In this document: positions 34,442 to 45,468 of the stretch, in pieces
Layout of the letters: every line of letters begins with the position of its first letter
Numbering within the stretch: position 1 is the stretch's first letter
Source: Anaerolineales bacterium
GTDB taxonomy: Bacteria > Chloroflexota > Anaerolineae > Anaerolineales > UBA11579
DNA length: 64,000 nt
Assembly (NCBI GenBank): GCA_019637675.1
Contig: JAHBVE010000001.1
Span: 186,001 to 250,000 of the forward strand
Direction: 5' to 3'
The notes under the pieces: model-generated
The model's database searches: none
The model's input: the letters and a program-made list of their open reading frames with translations, nothing else
What the model was told of the DNA's origin: nothing
Program-made: the position numbers and the translations under genes

Positions 34442-35662
34442 TTACGGCCAGATGGCGACGTAGTCGCCGCTCTGGATCTCGTACACAGCGATCTTGGGAT
34501 CAGCGCAGTCACCGTACTCATTGCAGGTGAGGCTGCCGGTGATGCCAGCAAAACCGCTGGTGGCATACAGACAGTCACGCAGATCCTGGCGACCGATCAA
34601 CAGGGCGCCATCGCTCTGCTTGGCGACTTCCTCGATGCAGGCGAACACCATGTTGGTGGCGTCGAACGCATGGGCGTGGAAGACGGACAGCGGAGCGCTA
34701 CCGAAGTTGCTCTGGTAGGCGGCGGCGAAGTTGGTGTAGGTGTCGCCGGAGAAAGCCAGGTCCGGGCCGGAGAAGTACATACCGGCGGAAGCGGAGCCGA
34801 TGGCCTCAGCAGCAGCAGCCGAGAAGCAGCCGTCAGCGGCACCGCGGACGGTGTCTTCCAGGCCGGCAACTTCCAGGGACTGGGTGGCCAGGTGGGCGCA
34901 CTCAGCGGTGAAGACGGGGAAGAACAGGAACTCAGGAGCACCACCAGCGCTAGCAGCGATGGAGGTCAGCACCGGGCGCATGTCCGTGTCACCCACGTTC
35001 ACAGCGGTGAAAGCGACAACCGTACCGCCCTCAGCCTCGAAGGCCTCGCGGAACGCATTGGCCAGACCCTCGGTGTAGGGGTCACCATCGTGGATGGCGG
35101 CGGCCGTGGTCAGACCCAGGGTGTTGTAGGCAAAGTCAGCCATGGCAGCGCCCTGAACCTTGTCGTTGTGGGCGGTGCGCAGGTAACCGGGCTTCCAGGC
35201 CTGAGCCGGGTCCGTCAGGGACGGAGCGGTGTTGGACGGGGAAACCACAGCGTAGCCGGCGTCAGAGGCAATCTGGGCCAGAGGTACACCAGCGCCGGAG
35301 CAGCTGGTACCGATGATGGCGACGATGCTGGGGTCAGAAACGATCTTCTGACCAGCGGTCTGACCGCCTTCAGCGGAGCAGCCGTCATCCTCAGCCTGCA
35401 GCTCGACGGGGTGGCCGAGCACATCGCCCTTGAACTCAATGGCGATCTCGACACCGTGCTGGGAGTCCAGACCCAGGTCAGCGTTGGGGCCGGAGATAAC
35501 CAGGGCGGAAGCAATGCGGATGGGGGCACCCGCGGCAACTTCCACACAACCGATCTCGTCCGTACATTCAAAAGCAGCAGAAGAAGCTCCGCCACCGCCA
35601 CAAGCGGCCAGCACCAAGCCGGCTACCAGAACGGCGATCAAAGCCAAGAAACGCTTCGACAT
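34442..35662 (-). CDS. livK: Branched-chain amino acid ABC transporter, substrate-binding lipoprotein LivK
   Basis: A 406-residue lipoprotein. The signal peptide ends in VLAAC with lipidated Cys21, and the mature part is a periplasmic-binding-protein type 1 fold (PIRIASALVISGPNADLGLDSQHGVEIAIE; SCSGAGVPLAQIASDAGYAVVSPSNTAPSL). It captures the solute and delivers it to LivHM. Cys pairs in the mature domain suggest disulfides. ATG at 35662 is fixed by GGAGGAG 6 nt upstream; the 43 in-frame codons further upstream lie in the leader. Transcribed from the promoter at 35867 with a roughly 200-nt leader. Confidence 0.94.
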   Translation of the reverse strand: MSKRFLALIAVLVAGLVLAACGGGGASSAAFECTDEIGCVEVAAGAPIRIASALVISGPNADLGLDSQHGVEIAIEFKGDVLGHPVELQAEDDGCSAEGGQTAGQKIVSDPSIVAIIGTSCSGAGVPLAQIASDAGYAVVSPSNTAPSLTDPAQAWKPGYLRTAHNDKVQGAAMADFAYNTLGLTTAAAIHDGDPYTEGLANAFREAFEAEGGTVVAFTAVNVGDTDMRPVLTSIAASAGGAPEFLFFPVFTAECAHLATQSLEVAGLEDTVRGAADGCFSAAAAEAIGSASAGMYFSGPDLAFSGDTYTNFAAAYQSNFGSAPLSVFHAHAFDATNMVFACIEEVAKQSDGALLIGRQDLRDCLYATSGFAGITGSLTCNEYGDCADPKIAVYEIQSGDYVAIWP

Positions 35663-35777
35663 TCTTACTCCTCCAATAGAGTTTTTCGAAAGTTCTTTTG
35701 TTTTCCTAGGAAAGCAAAACAGTGTGGTTTTCATATTGCGGTGATCGATGGCACCTCCGTTTTTCCTTTTTCTATGG

Positions 35778-35819
35778 ATAGAGGTGCGCACATAGGTCTA
35801 ACAACCTGCGCACCTCTAT
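35778..35819 (-). promoter_or_regulatory. Hairpin in the livK leader with a competing third arm
   Basis: Arms ATAGAGGTGCGCA and TGCGCACCTCTAT (13 bp, 16-nt loop). In transcript order GAGGTGC, GCACCTC and a second GAGGTGC (35757-35751) occur, so the middle arm can pair with either neighbour. This is the layout of an attenuator or riboswitch expression platform. Confidence 0.5.
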
Positions 35820-35866
35820 GTTCATAGCCAATTTGGGTAACGATCAAATGCTGATCGTGAACATTC

Positions 35867-35895
35867 ATTGTACATATCCCTTATTTACGGGTCAA
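35867..35895 (-). promoter_or_regulatory. Sigma-70-type promoter of livKHMGF
   Basis: On the minus strand TTGACC (35895-35890), a 17-nt spacer and TACAAT (35872-35867). Expected transcription start is near 35860, about 200 nt before the livK ATG. Confidence 0.7.
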
Positions 35896-36047
35896 GCTGC
35901 AATACTGTGCATGCCAATAGAAAACTAACCGCTGAGACCGCAAAGTGCGCATTCTGTCAGCCCGGCTCATATAGACGCGCGTGGTAAAATAGAACATAGA
36001 GTCCAATAGATACAAATCCATCGCCTGCCAACTGGGGGAAGAATTGA

Positions 36048-38030
<1,983 letters not shown>

Positions 38031-38042
38031 CCTGGAGGAAAC

Positions 38043-38423
38043 ATGGCCTACAAACCTGAGAACTACACGGACCTGTCGCCTTATCTGATCGTGGATGACC
38101 CCAAGGGTCTGATCGCGTTCATGGAGAAAGCCCTGAGCGGCACGACCAAACAGGTCTTCGAGAACGAAGGCCGCGTGGTGCATGCCGAAGTGCAGCTGGG
38201 CGACTCGATCGTCATGCTGTCCGGCGCCAACGAGCAGTTCCCGGCGGTCAAAAGCGTGCTGCACTTGTATGTGCCAGATGTGGATGCCAGCTTCGCCCGT
38301 TGCATTGAGGCCGGCGGCGTAGAGTTCCACCCGCCGCAGCAAAACCCCGGCGAATCTGACCGCCGCGGCACCTTCACTGACCCGTTCGGCAACATGTGGT
38401 CGGTGAGCACCAAGGTTAGCTAG
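38043..38423 (+). CDS. VOC superfamily (glyoxalase/PhnB-like) protein
   Basis: A 126-residue single VOC-fold protein, with [39 protein letters not shown] and [13 protein letters not shown]. It resembles the PhnB/YdfO group of small dimeric VOC proteins. Possible metal ligands are His47 and a C-terminal acidic residue, but no catalytic assignment is safe. It follows gyrB by 12 nt with its own GGAGGAAAC ribosome site and ends at a terminator, so it is probably co-transcribed with gyrB. Confidence 0.85.
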   Translation: MAYKPENYTDLSPYLIVDDPKGLIAFMEKALSGTTKQVFENEGRVVHAEVQLGDSIVMLSGANEQFPAVKSVLHLYVPDVDASFARCIEAGGVEFHPPQQNPGESDRRGTFTDPFGNMWSVSTKVS

Positions 38424-38424
38424 C

Positions 38425-38457
38425 AAAGAGCGCCGCAAGTGCGGCGCTCTTTTTTTT
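38425..38457 (+). terminator. Rho-independent terminator after gyrB/VOC
   Basis: AAAGAGCGCCGC AAGT GCGGCGCTCTTT then T run. Same stem as the terminator at 30004. Confidence 0.9.
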
Positions 38458-38474
38458 GCCAGGCCATCGCCGCA

Positions 38475-38480
38475 TATAAT
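38475..38480 (+). promoter_or_regulatory. -10 box for folD, leaderless-type spacing
   Basis: TATAAT, 7 nt, then the folD ATG at 38488. Confidence 0.55.
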
Positions 38481-38487
38481 CAGCCCC

Positions 38488-39375
38488 ATGACCGCAACCA
38501 TCCTTGACGGCAAAGCCATCGCCGCCCGCCTGCGCGCCGAGATCGCCACGCAAGTGGCCGCCCGGGGCGCGGCGGGCGCCGCCGCGCCCGGGCTGGCCAC
38601 GGTGCTGGTTGGCGACGACCCGGCTTCGGCCGTGTACGTGCGCAACAAGCACAAAGCCTGCGCCGAGGTCGGCATGCATTCGATCGGCATCCAGCTGCCG
38701 GTGGCCACGAGCCAGGCCGAGCTGCTGGGGGTGGTAGCGGAACTGAACGCCCGGGCGGATGTGCACGGCATCCTGGTGCAGCTGCCGCTGCCCGCCCACA
38801 TTGATGCGCTGGCAGTCATCTCCGCCATTGATGTGCATAAAGATGTAGATTGCCTGCACCCTGAGAATGTGGGCTTGCTGGCCCAAAAAGGCCGCCAGCC
38901 GCGCTTTGCTCCCTGCACACCGGCGGGGGTAATGCATATTCTGCAGGTTGCCAGCATCCCGCTGGCCGGAGCCAATGCCGTAGTGCTGGGCCGCTCCAAT
39001 ATTGTGGGGATGCCGCTCTCGCTGCTGCTGGTGCGGGCGGATGCCACCGTGACCATCGCCCACTCACGCACGCGTGACCTAGCCGCGGTGTGCCGCGCGG
39101 CGGATGTGCTGGTGGCCGCGGTGGGCGTGCCCGAGATGGTGCGCTCCGACTGGGTCAAGCCCGGCGCTACGGTCATCGACGTGGGCATCAACCGCATTGC
39201 CGACCCGGCTGCCAAAAGCGGCAGCCGCCTGGTAGGCGATGTGGCCTACGCCGAGGTGGCTGAGCGGGCTGGCGCCATCACGCCCGTGCCGGGCGGGGTG
39301 GGGCCGATGACGATCGCCATGCTGCTCAGCAATACCTTGCGGGCAGCCGAAGCAGAAACAAAAGAGCCGCGCTAG
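38488..39375 (+). CDS. folD: Bifunctional methylenetetrahydrofolate dehydrogenase / cyclohydrolase
   Basis: FolD converts 5,10-methylene-THF to 10-formyl-THF in two NADP-dependent and hydrolytic steps. The 295-residue enzyme has the usual length. Catalytic Tyr50 and Lys54 lie in [12 protein letters not shown], with GILVQLPLP (95-103), [19 protein letters not shown] and [11 protein letters not shown]. An Ala/Gly-rich insertion ([10 protein letters not shown], about 26-35) is slightly unusual. Leaderless-type promoter. Its stop codon shares the CTAG of the convergent mnhG stop inside a terminator. Confidence 0.96.
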   Translation: MTATILDGKAIAARLRAEIATQVAARGAAGAAAPGLATVLVGDDPASAVYVRNKHKACAEVGMHSIGIQLPVATSQAELLGVVAELNARADVHGILVQLPLPAHIDALAVISAIDVHKDVDCLHPENVGLLAQKGRQPRFAPCTPAGVMHILQVASIPLAGANAVVLGRSNIVGMPLSLLLVRADATVTIAHSRTRDLAAVCRAADVLVAAVGVPEMVRSDWVKPGATVIDVGINRIADPAAKSGSRLVGDVAYAEVAERAGAITPVPGGVGPMTIAMLLSNTLRAAEAETKEPR

Positions 39376-39384
39376 CGGCTCTTT
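39361..39384. terminator. Bidirectional terminator overlapping the folD and mnhG stops
   Basis: AAAGAGCCGC GCTA GCGGCTCTTT. Both genes' stop codons fall in or beside the loop (39372-39375). Confidence 0.8.
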
Positions 39385-39740
39385 TTCTTTCGCTTGGCGG
39401 GCTTGCGCGCTCTGCGCGGCCCGCTTTCCATCTCATTGAACCTAAGGCTCAACTTGGCCGAGGGCGAGGCTACTTTGTAGGCCGCCCGCGTCAGCGCCGT
39501 GGTGGCGATCGGCCCGGTGATGAAGAACAGCACCACCAGAACCATCATGCGCGCAAAGTAATCCGGGTAATACACACCGGCGGCGAGCATCAGGCCGCTG
39601 ATGCCCAAGGTGCTGGCTTTGCCAAAACCATGCATGCGCATGAATACATCCGGCAGGTTGAGCACGCCGGCGCTACTTATCAGCATGATCAGCACGCCGA
39701 TGCCTGCCGCTATCAAAGTGATGATCTCGCGTAGTTCCAT
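39372..39740 (-). CDS. mnhG: Mrp-type Na+/H+ antiporter subunit G
   Basis: A 122-residue membrane protein with three helices and the MnhG pattern ([65 protein letters not shown]), the signature of the smallest Mrp subunits. A Lys/Arg-rich C-terminal tail is cytoplasmic. Last gene of the seven-gene mnhABCDEFG operon. It supports Na+(K+)/H+ exchange for pH and salt homeostasis. Confidence 0.92.
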   Translation of the reverse strand: MELREIITLIAAGIGVLIMLISSAGVLNLPDVFMRMHGFGKASTLGISGLMLAAGVYYPDYFARMMVLVVLFFITGPIATTALTRAAYKVASPSAKLSLRFNEMESGPRRARKPAKRKKKSR

Positions 39741-39749
39741 CGTTCCTCT

Positions 39750-40025
39750 TTACTCGCCGTCGCGAGCCTGCTCCAGATAGCGGGCCACCAGCACGGTGCC
39801 CAGGAAGCCCAGTACGGCCGCCACCATGGCAATATCCAGCAGCATGGGTGCAGCGTGGCGTATGGCGATCAGGGCCACCATGCCTACCGCGTGCAGCGCG
39901 ATCAGATCGAAGGCCAGGGCGCGGTTGGGCACATCCGGCCCTTTGATGAGGCGGATCGTGCCGAGCACAAAAGAGACCGTCAGCACGATCAGCAGGATTT
40001 CCAGGCCCAGGTCAAACCAGTTCAT
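39750..40025 (-). CDS. mnhF: Mrp-type Na+/H+ antiporter subunit F
   Basis: A 91-residue protein with three transmembrane helices and the MnhF core (VLGTIRLIKGPDVPNRALAFDLIALHAVGMVALIAI; DIAMVAAVLGFLGTVLVARYLE). ATG at 40025 with GGAGG upstream is preferred; a GTG at 40040 would add five residues. It overlaps the mnhE stop by 14 nt. Confidence 0.9.
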   Translation of the reverse strand: MNWFDLGLEILLIVLTVSFVLGTIRLIKGPDVPNRALAFDLIALHAVGMVALIAIRHAAPMLLDIAMVAAVLGFLGTVLVARYLEQARDGE

Positions 40026-40533
40026 GTTCCCAGCCTCCACGGGTAACTAACGACAGCCGGCGCTCGAACATATCCTTGATCTCGTAGCGGAACGCATCGG
40101 CATCTTCCACAAAAAAGCTATGGATGTAGACCACGTTGCGCCCGCTCTTGTCAGGGCGCAGGTCAATGCTCACTGTGCCCGGGGTGAGCGTGATCATCGT
40201 CACCAGCACGGTGATCTCGAAATCCGTATCCAGGGTCAGCGGCACGGCTACGATGCCCGGCTTGAACTCCAGCTTGGGATGCAGGATCCACCAGGTCAGC
40301 TTGGCATTGCTGAGCACGATCTCCCACGCCACGAACAGCAGGAAAGAGATCAACCACCAGGCGCGCTGCCGGTAGGTGCGATAGTAAATGGACAAAGCCA
40401 CCAGGCCCAGCACAAAGCCGATGAACAGATCGGCCGTGCCGTAGACCGGGAAGAAGATGTACCAGAAGATAGCCAGACTGATGTTGACCAGCAGCAGGCC
40501 GATGACTTCTTGATTTTCGTATTTCTTCGGCAT
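40012..40533 (-). CDS. mnhE: Mrp-type Na+/H+ antiporter subunit E
   Basis: A 173-residue membrane protein. Three N-terminal helices and a soluble tail with the MnhE hallmarks FKPGIVAVPLTLDTDFEITVLVTMITLTPGTVSIDLRPDKSGRNVVYIHSFFVED. It is an accessory Mrp subunit. It starts 12 nt after the mnhD stop. Confidence 0.92.
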   Translation of the reverse strand: MPKKYENQEVIGLLLVNISLAIFWYIFFPVYGTADLFIGFVLGLVALSIYYRTYRQRAWWLISFLLFVAWEIVLSNAKLTWWILHPKLEFKPGIVAVPLTLDTDFEITVLVTMITLTPGTVSIDLRPDKSGRNVVYIHSFFVEDADAFRYEIKDMFERRLSLVTRGGWEHELV

Positions 40534-40544
40534 CGTTCCTCCTG

Positions 40545-42110
40545 CTAATGATCCATGCTGACGGGCGCTATGATGTCGGTTGGCGCCACCGCTTCGATGT
40601 AACCGGCGCGGTCGATCAGTTGGTCCGCTGCGGTTTGTGACCAGCGGATGAAGGTATCGCTAAAGATGCCCATGCCGAGACTGATCACGACCAGGATGAT
40701 GATGGGCGCCAGGGTAAAGCCGTAGATCGGGCGGCGCGGCGGGGGCAGCACATCCTCGTGCTGCTTGCCGGCAAAGCCCTTCTGCCACAGGCGCACCATG
40801 CTCATCAGCGTCAGCGCGCTCACCAGCAGGCTCACCCCGGCGATCATCCAGTGCTGCGAGTCCAGGGCAGCTTGCAGCAAGCCCAGCTTGCTCACAAAGC
40901 CGCTGGAAGGTGGGATGCCGGCCAGCGAGAAAGCCGCCACGAAGAAAACGCCTGCCAGCAGCGGAAAGCGCTTGACCAGCCCGCCCAGATAGCCTTCCTT
41001 CAGTTGGCCAGTGCCCATGGTCAGCTCGGCCGCGCCGCCGGCCATCAGCAGGGCGGTCTTCACGATCATGTGATGCATGATGTAAAAGATGCCGGCTGCC
41101 AGGCCGAAGCCGATCGCCAGCTGATTGCCGCTGCTGGCCAGGCCTAAGCCCATCACCATGTAGCCCACCTGGCTGATGATATGGAAGCTGAGCACCCGCC
41201 GGATGGTGTTGACCGCCATTGCCCCGAACACGCCGGCCAGCATGGTGAGCCCGGCGATGCCAAGCAGCAGCGGCTGCCACGCCTGCAGCAGATCGGGAAA
41301 CAGCAGCGTAAACACGCGGAACAGCGCATAAATGCCCACCTTGGTCAGCAAGCCGCCGAAGATGGCCGTGACGGCCGGGTGGGGCGTGTGGTAACTGGCC
41401 GGAAGCCAGAAGAACAGCGGGAACAAGCCTGCCTTGCTGCCGTAGGCGATCAGCAGCATGCCGGCCACGATGATGCGCAGGGTCAGCGGGGCCGCTTCCA
41501 TGCGCACGGCCAGGTGCGCCAGGTTGAGCGTGCCCAGCGTGCCGTACACCACGCCCGCAGTGGTCAGGAACACGGTCGAGGCCAGCAGGTTGAGCACCAC
41601 ATAGCGCAGGCCGCCGTTCACCTGGCCTGGGCGGCCGCCCAGACTGAGCAGCACGAAGCTCGCCATCAGCAAGACTTCAAAGAAGACGTAAAGATTGAAC
41701 AGATCGCCGGCCAGGAAGGCGCCATTGACGCCCATCAGCAGGAACAGCAGCAGCGGGTGAAAGTTGAGCCCCTCGCGCTGGTCAAGCGTACCGATGGCGT
41801 ACAGTACGATCGTCACCATCAGCACGGCGGTCAGCGTGAGCATGATGGCGCTCAGCGCGTCGGCCACCAGGGTGATGCCGAACGGCGCTTGCCACAGGCC
41901 GGCGTACAGCACCATGCGCTGGTCCTGGATCACCGTGGTGTACAGCAGCAGCAAGGCCACGCCCAGGTTGAGCACGCTGGCGATCAATGCCAGATTGCGC
42001 TGAATGCGCATTTGGCGCAGGTTCACCCGCGTGGCCGCCAGCAGCGAGCTGGCCGCGAACAGCAGCGGGATGATGACCGGGGCGGCCAGCCAGTTTGCAT
42101 TGATGTTCAT
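40545..42110 (-). CDS. mnhD: Mrp-type Na+/H+ antiporter subunit D
   Basis: A 521-residue NuoN/NuoM-like proton channel with about 14 helices. The conserved quinone-antiporter segment is intact: SKAGLFPLFFWLPASYHTPHPAVTAIFGGLLTKVGIYALFR, with its channel Lys, and the downstream SHMI/QVGYMVMGLG. One of the two large antiporter subunits. Start ATG overlaps the mnhC stop (ATGA). Confidence 0.95.
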   Translation of the reverse strand: MNINANWLAAPVIIPLLFAASSLLAATRVNLRQMRIQRNLALIASVLNLGVALLLLYTTVIQDQRMVLYAGLWQAPFGITLVADALSAIMLTLTAVLMVTIVLYAIGTLDQREGLNFHPLLLFLLMGVNGAFLAGDLFNLYVFFEVLLMASFVLLSLGGRPGQVNGGLRYVVLNLLASTVFLTTAGVVYGTLGTLNLAHLAVRMEAAPLTLRIIVAGMLLIAYGSKAGLFPLFFWLPASYHTPHPAVTAIFGGLLTKVGIYALFRVFTLLFPDLLQAWQPLLLGIAGLTMLAGVFGAMAVNTIRRVLSFHIISQVGYMVMGLGLASSGNQLAIGFGLAAGIFYIMHHMIVKTALLMAGGAAELTMGTGQLKEGYLGGLVKRFPLLAGVFFVAAFSLAGIPPSSGFVSKLGLLQAALDSQHWMIAGVSLLVSALTLMSMVRLWQKGFAGKQHEDVLPPPRRPIYGFTLAPIIILVVISLGMGIFSDTFIRWSQTAADQLIDRAGYIEAVAPTDIIAPVSMDH

Positions 42111-42568
42111 CGGCGGGTCCTTTTTGGCTTGCGTAGCTCGCGCTTCAGCACAACGTCCTCAAGCCACTCATAGTCTTCGTCTACCGCTTCGAGCGCGGCG
42201 GCCGGCTCCATGGCGAACGGGTCATCGACGCGGTCGGTGCAGCTTTCCACCGCCTCCAGCGAATTGCGGCGATGCAGGAGTGCGATCAGGAAGGCCACAA
42301 TGCCGAAGCTGATCACGATCGCGGTCAGGATCAGCGCCTGCGGCAGCGGGTCTACGAATTGGCTGATGTCGCCGTTGAAGGCGGCTTTGTCTACAATGAT
42401 GGGCGGCTGGCCGCGGTGGCTGACGCTGGTGCCGAACACCAGCAGGTTGACCGCATGGGTGAACAAGCCCAGGCCGATCACCATGCGCACCGGGTTGCGT
42501 TGCAAGAGCAGGTAGGTGGCGCTGGCCATCAGTACGGCCACCAGGGTCGCGAAGACCAGGGCGATCAT
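42107..42568 (-). CDS. mnhC: Mrp-type Na+/H+ antiporter subunit C
   Basis: A 153-residue NuoK-like protein with three helices (GLFTHAVNLLVFG; DPLPQALILTAIVISFGIVAFLIAL), with the QALILTAIVI motif common to NuoK and MnhC. A charged C-terminal extension (about 105-153) is longer than usual. Translationally coupled to mnhB and mnhD by ATGA overlaps. Confidence 0.93.
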   Translation of the reverse strand: MIALVFATLVAVLMASATYLLLQRNPVRMVIGLGLFTHAVNLLVFGTSVSHRGQPPIIVDKAAFNGDISQFVDPLPQALILTAIVISFGIVAFLIALLHRRNSLEAVESCTDRVDDPFAMEPAAALEAVDEDYEWLEDVVLKRELRKPKRTRR

Positions 42569-42993
42569 CTGGCGGCTCCTTCTGCCGGGCGGCTCAGTTC
42601 CAGCAAATACGAGGTAACGAAGGCGCTCACGACGAGGAAGACGCCGATGTCGAATGTGGTCGGTGAGCCGAATTCCAGCTCAAAGCTGCCCAGGCTCAGC
42701 TTCCACCAAACGCCCTGGAAGAAGACGCCGTTGTTGCCGATGCCGGTCAAGGCTGAGAGCAGGGCGATCAGCAAACCCACGCCCATGGCCGGTTGCAGGT
42801 AGATGCCGATCAGCTTGCGCACAAAGCTGTCGCCGCGCGCCAGGATCTGCATCAGGAAGGCGGTAGCCACCACCAGGCCGGCGATGAAACCGCCGCCGGG
42901 CGCATTGTGGCCGGCCAGCAGAAACACCACCGCCAGCAGCAGCAAGATCGGGGTCAGGATGCGGTCAAGTAGTGCGAGATAGAGCTCAGGCAT
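42565..42993 (-). CDS. mnhB: Mrp-type Na+/H+ antiporter subunit B
   Basis: A 142-residue membrane protein with the MnhB pattern (GHNAPGGGFIAGLVVATAFLMQILARG; GNNGVFFQGVWWKLSLGSFELEFGSPTTFDIGVFLVVSAFVTSYLLEL). ATG at 42993 follows CGAGGAG by 7 nt, overlapping the mnhA stop by 8 nt; upstream codons are mnhA antisense-free reading and discarded. Confidence 0.93.
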   Translation of the reverse strand: MPELYLALLDRILTPILLLLAVVFLLAGHNAPGGGFIAGLVVATAFLMQILARGDSFVRKLIGIYLQPAMGVGLLIALLSALTGIGNNGVFFQGVWWKLSLGSFELEFGSPTTFDIGVFLVVSAFVTSYLLELSRPAEGAAR

Positions 42994-45340
42994 CGTAGGG
43001 CTCCTCGAAGTCTTCTTCGGCCTTGATCGGGCGCATGCGTGAGGCCCGCAGCAGGGCATAGCCGCCCAGGGCCGCCACCACCATCACGGTGATCTCGCCC
43101 AGCGTATCGAAGCCGCGGAAATCCACCAGGATGACGTTGACGATGTTGCCGCCGTGCGCTGCGGTGGCGTTGAGCGAGAAGAAATCGCTGATCAGCGGGA
43201 ACAGCGGCTCACCGGCCGCCACCAGCGCCATGCCGAAACCCCAAACGCCCACCGCAAGGCTGATGAGCAGATACTTCATGGAGCGATGTTTGGGTTGTTT
43301 GGGGTAGGCGTGATGCGGGATACGGTAGAACACAAGCACGAGCAGCACCAGGGTCAGCACCTCGACCAGGAATTGGGTCAGGGCCAGATCGGGCGCTGAG
43401 AAGAAGACATAGATCAGCAGCACCACCACACCCACCAGGCCCAGGCTGATGATGGCGCTCAGGCGGCTTTGCGCCCGGGCGATCGCCAGCGTGGCCACGA
43501 TGGCCAGGGTTGGCAGCACCACTTCGTAGAAGGTGGGGACTGCATTCCAGTCAATGCGCAGGTCAGCGACAAGGTTGAGGCTGACGGCGTAGATCACGAC
43601 GCCAGCCGCGGCCAGCAGGGGAATGCTGATCTGGGTGGGGAAGGATGAGCCCTGCAAAGTACGCGTGCTCCAGCCGGCCAGCGCGTACAGTCCGTCCACC
43701 AGCCCGTCGAAGGCGCGGGCGCCGCTGACCTGGATGCCGGACGCGAACAGCTTGCGCACCCGCTCGCGCTGCGTGAAGATCAGCGCGCCCAGGGCAATCG
43801 CCAGCAGGCTGGTCAGGAAGATCGGCGTCCAGCCGTGCCACAGCGCCAGGTGCAGCTCCGCCGGCGCGGCCGTGATGGCCGCCACCGGGACGGCGAATAG
43901 CGTGTTCTCGATGGCGGTCAGGAAGAACGGGATCGCCGCGCCCACCAATGTGAGCGCCAGCACCGGCAGCACGAACAAGGCCGAGGGCGCGTGCTCGATC
44001 TTGGCCGCCTTGAGCGCAGGTTTGCGCCGCAGGAAGGCTTCCCAGAGGATGATCAGGCTGTAGGCCACGAACAGCGCACCAGCGATCACCGTCGCCGCCA
44101 GGCCAGCCCAGCCGAGCTGGGTTTGGCCGGATTCAATGAGTGCAAAGAAATTTTCCAGCAGCAACTCTTTGGCCAGGAAGCCAAAGGTGGGGATCAAGCC
44201 GGCCATCGAGATGGCTGCCAGGATGGCGGCCGCGCCCACGAGCGGCAGGCTGCGCGCCAGCCCGGCCAACTTGCGAATGTCACGCGTGCCGGTGGCATGG
44301 TCCACGATGCCGGCCACCATGAACAGCGGACCCTTGTAGAGCGCATGCGCCAGGATGCCGACCACGGCCGCAACTGTCGCCAGCTTGACGTCGAAGGCGA
44401 GCAACATCACCAGCACACCCAGTTGGCTCACCGTAGCGTAAGCCAGGATGGCTTTCAGGTCATAGTGGCGCAGCGCGATCACTGCGCCCAGCAGCATGGT
44501 GATGCCGCCCACGCTGAACAGCGCCCAGAACCACAGTGGGCTTTCAGCCAGAGCCGGGTGCAGCCGCGCCAGCAGGTACACGCCCGCTTTCACCATCGTG
44601 GCCGAGTGCAAATAGGCGCTGGCCGGCGTGGGCGCCGCCATGGCGCCGGGCAGCCAGAAGTGGAACGGGAACTGGGCTGACTTGGTGAACGCGCCTAGCA
44701 GCACCAACCCCAGCATGGGTACGAACAGTGCATGCCCGGTGAAGGTGTTGGGCGGCAGCGCCAGCAAGCCGCTGATGGAGTAGGTGCCGGCCATCTGGCC
44801 CAGCAGCACGAAGCCGCCCAGCATGGCCAACGCGCCGATGCCGGTCACCACCAGGGCGCGGCGGGCGCCTTCGAGCGCGTTGGAGTCGGTCAGTTTGAAA
44901 GAGATCAGCAGATAGCTGGTAATGCTGGTGCCTTCCCAGAAGACGAACAGCGCCAGCAGGTTGTCGGCCCACACCAGCCCCAGCATGCTGGCCATAAAAA
45001 GAAACAGCAGCGCGTAGAAGCGGCCCAGCGTGCTGGCCTTCTCGAAGTAGTAGCCGGCGTACACGGCGATGGCTGTGCCCATGCCGGCAATGATGAGCCC
45101 GAAGAACAGGCCCAGCCCATCCAGCCGCAAGTCCAGCGCAAGCCCCAAGGCCTGCGACCAGCTGTAGTGCTCGTTCAGCGTGATACCCTGGCTCACCGGG
45201 CCAAGCTGACCCAGCAGCCAGGCGGTGACGGCGGCCGGCGCCACAGCGGCCAGCCAGCCGGCATGGCGCCAGCGGTGCGGCCGCAGCAGCCACAGGATGG
45301 GGCCACTAACGGCCAGGAGGGCGAGTAGGTTTGTCAGCAT
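42986..45340 (-). CDS. mnhA: Mrp-type Na+/H+ antiporter subunit A
   Basis: A 784-residue NuoL-like subunit with the fused MnhA C-terminal domain. The antiporter core (about 90-470) has FPFHFWLPGAMAAPTPASAYLHSATMVKAGVYLLAR with its channel Lys, and HALYKGPLFMVAGIVDH. The C-terminal MBH-like region carries DLALTQFLVEVLTLVLLVLVFYRIPH and VNVILVDFRGFDTLGEITVMVVAALGGYALL. ATG at 45340 is chosen; TACAAT at 45347-45352 ends 6 nt before it. First gene of mnhABCDEFG; the complete complex exchanges Na+ or K+ for H+ in alkaline or salt stress. Confidence 0.95.
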   Translation of the reverse strand: MLTNLLALLAVSGPILWLLRPHRWRHAGWLAAVAPAAVTAWLLGQLGPVSQGITLNEHYSWSQALGLALDLRLDGLGLFFGLIIAGMGTAIAVYAGYYFEKASTLGRFYALLFLFMASMLGLVWADNLLALFVFWEGTSITSYLLISFKLTDSNALEGARRALVVTGIGALAMLGGFVLLGQMAGTYSISGLLALPPNTFTGHALFVPMLGLVLLGAFTKSAQFPFHFWLPGAMAAPTPASAYLHSATMVKAGVYLLARLHPALAESPLWFWALFSVGGITMLLGAVIALRHYDLKAILAYATVSQLGVLVMLLAFDVKLATVAAVVGILAHALYKGPLFMVAGIVDHATGTRDIRKLAGLARSLPLVGAAAILAAISMAGLIPTFGFLAKELLLENFFALIESGQTQLGWAGLAATVIAGALFVAYSLIILWEAFLRRKPALKAAKIEHAPSALFVLPVLALTLVGAAIPFFLTAIENTLFAVPVAAITAAPAELHLALWHGWTPIFLTSLLAIALGALIFTQRERVRKLFASGIQVSGARAFDGLVDGLYALAGWSTRTLQGSSFPTQISIPLLAAAGVVIYAVSLNLVADLRIDWNAVPTFYEVVLPTLAIVATLAIARAQSRLSAIISLGLVGVVVLLIYVFFSAPDLALTQFLVEVLTLVLLVLVFYRIPHHAYPKQPKHRSMKYLLISLAVGVWGFGMALVAAGEPLFPLISDFFSLNATAAHGGNIVNVILVDFRGFDTLGEITVMVVAALGGYALLRASRMRPIKAEEDFEEPYDA

Positions 45341-45468
45341 GCTTCCATTGTAGGGTAGCTCGCAGGTGACGCCGCCCCCGGAAGTGGGCGGCTTCACAAC
45401 GAATGTAGTCCCTGCCTTTTCTGTATGAGATTGGCTGCGCCCCAAAGTGCGGACGTCCATCAAACAAC

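Noticed and set aside
34112..35827. Long plus-strand open frame opposite livH/livK
   Set aside because: GC-rich codon bias leaves open antisense frames; the livK frame has a lipobox, ribosome site and promoter, while this one has no recognisable domain.
35985..35990. TAAAAT as the gyrB promoter
   Set aside because: No supporting -35 at the right distance; kept only as a note.
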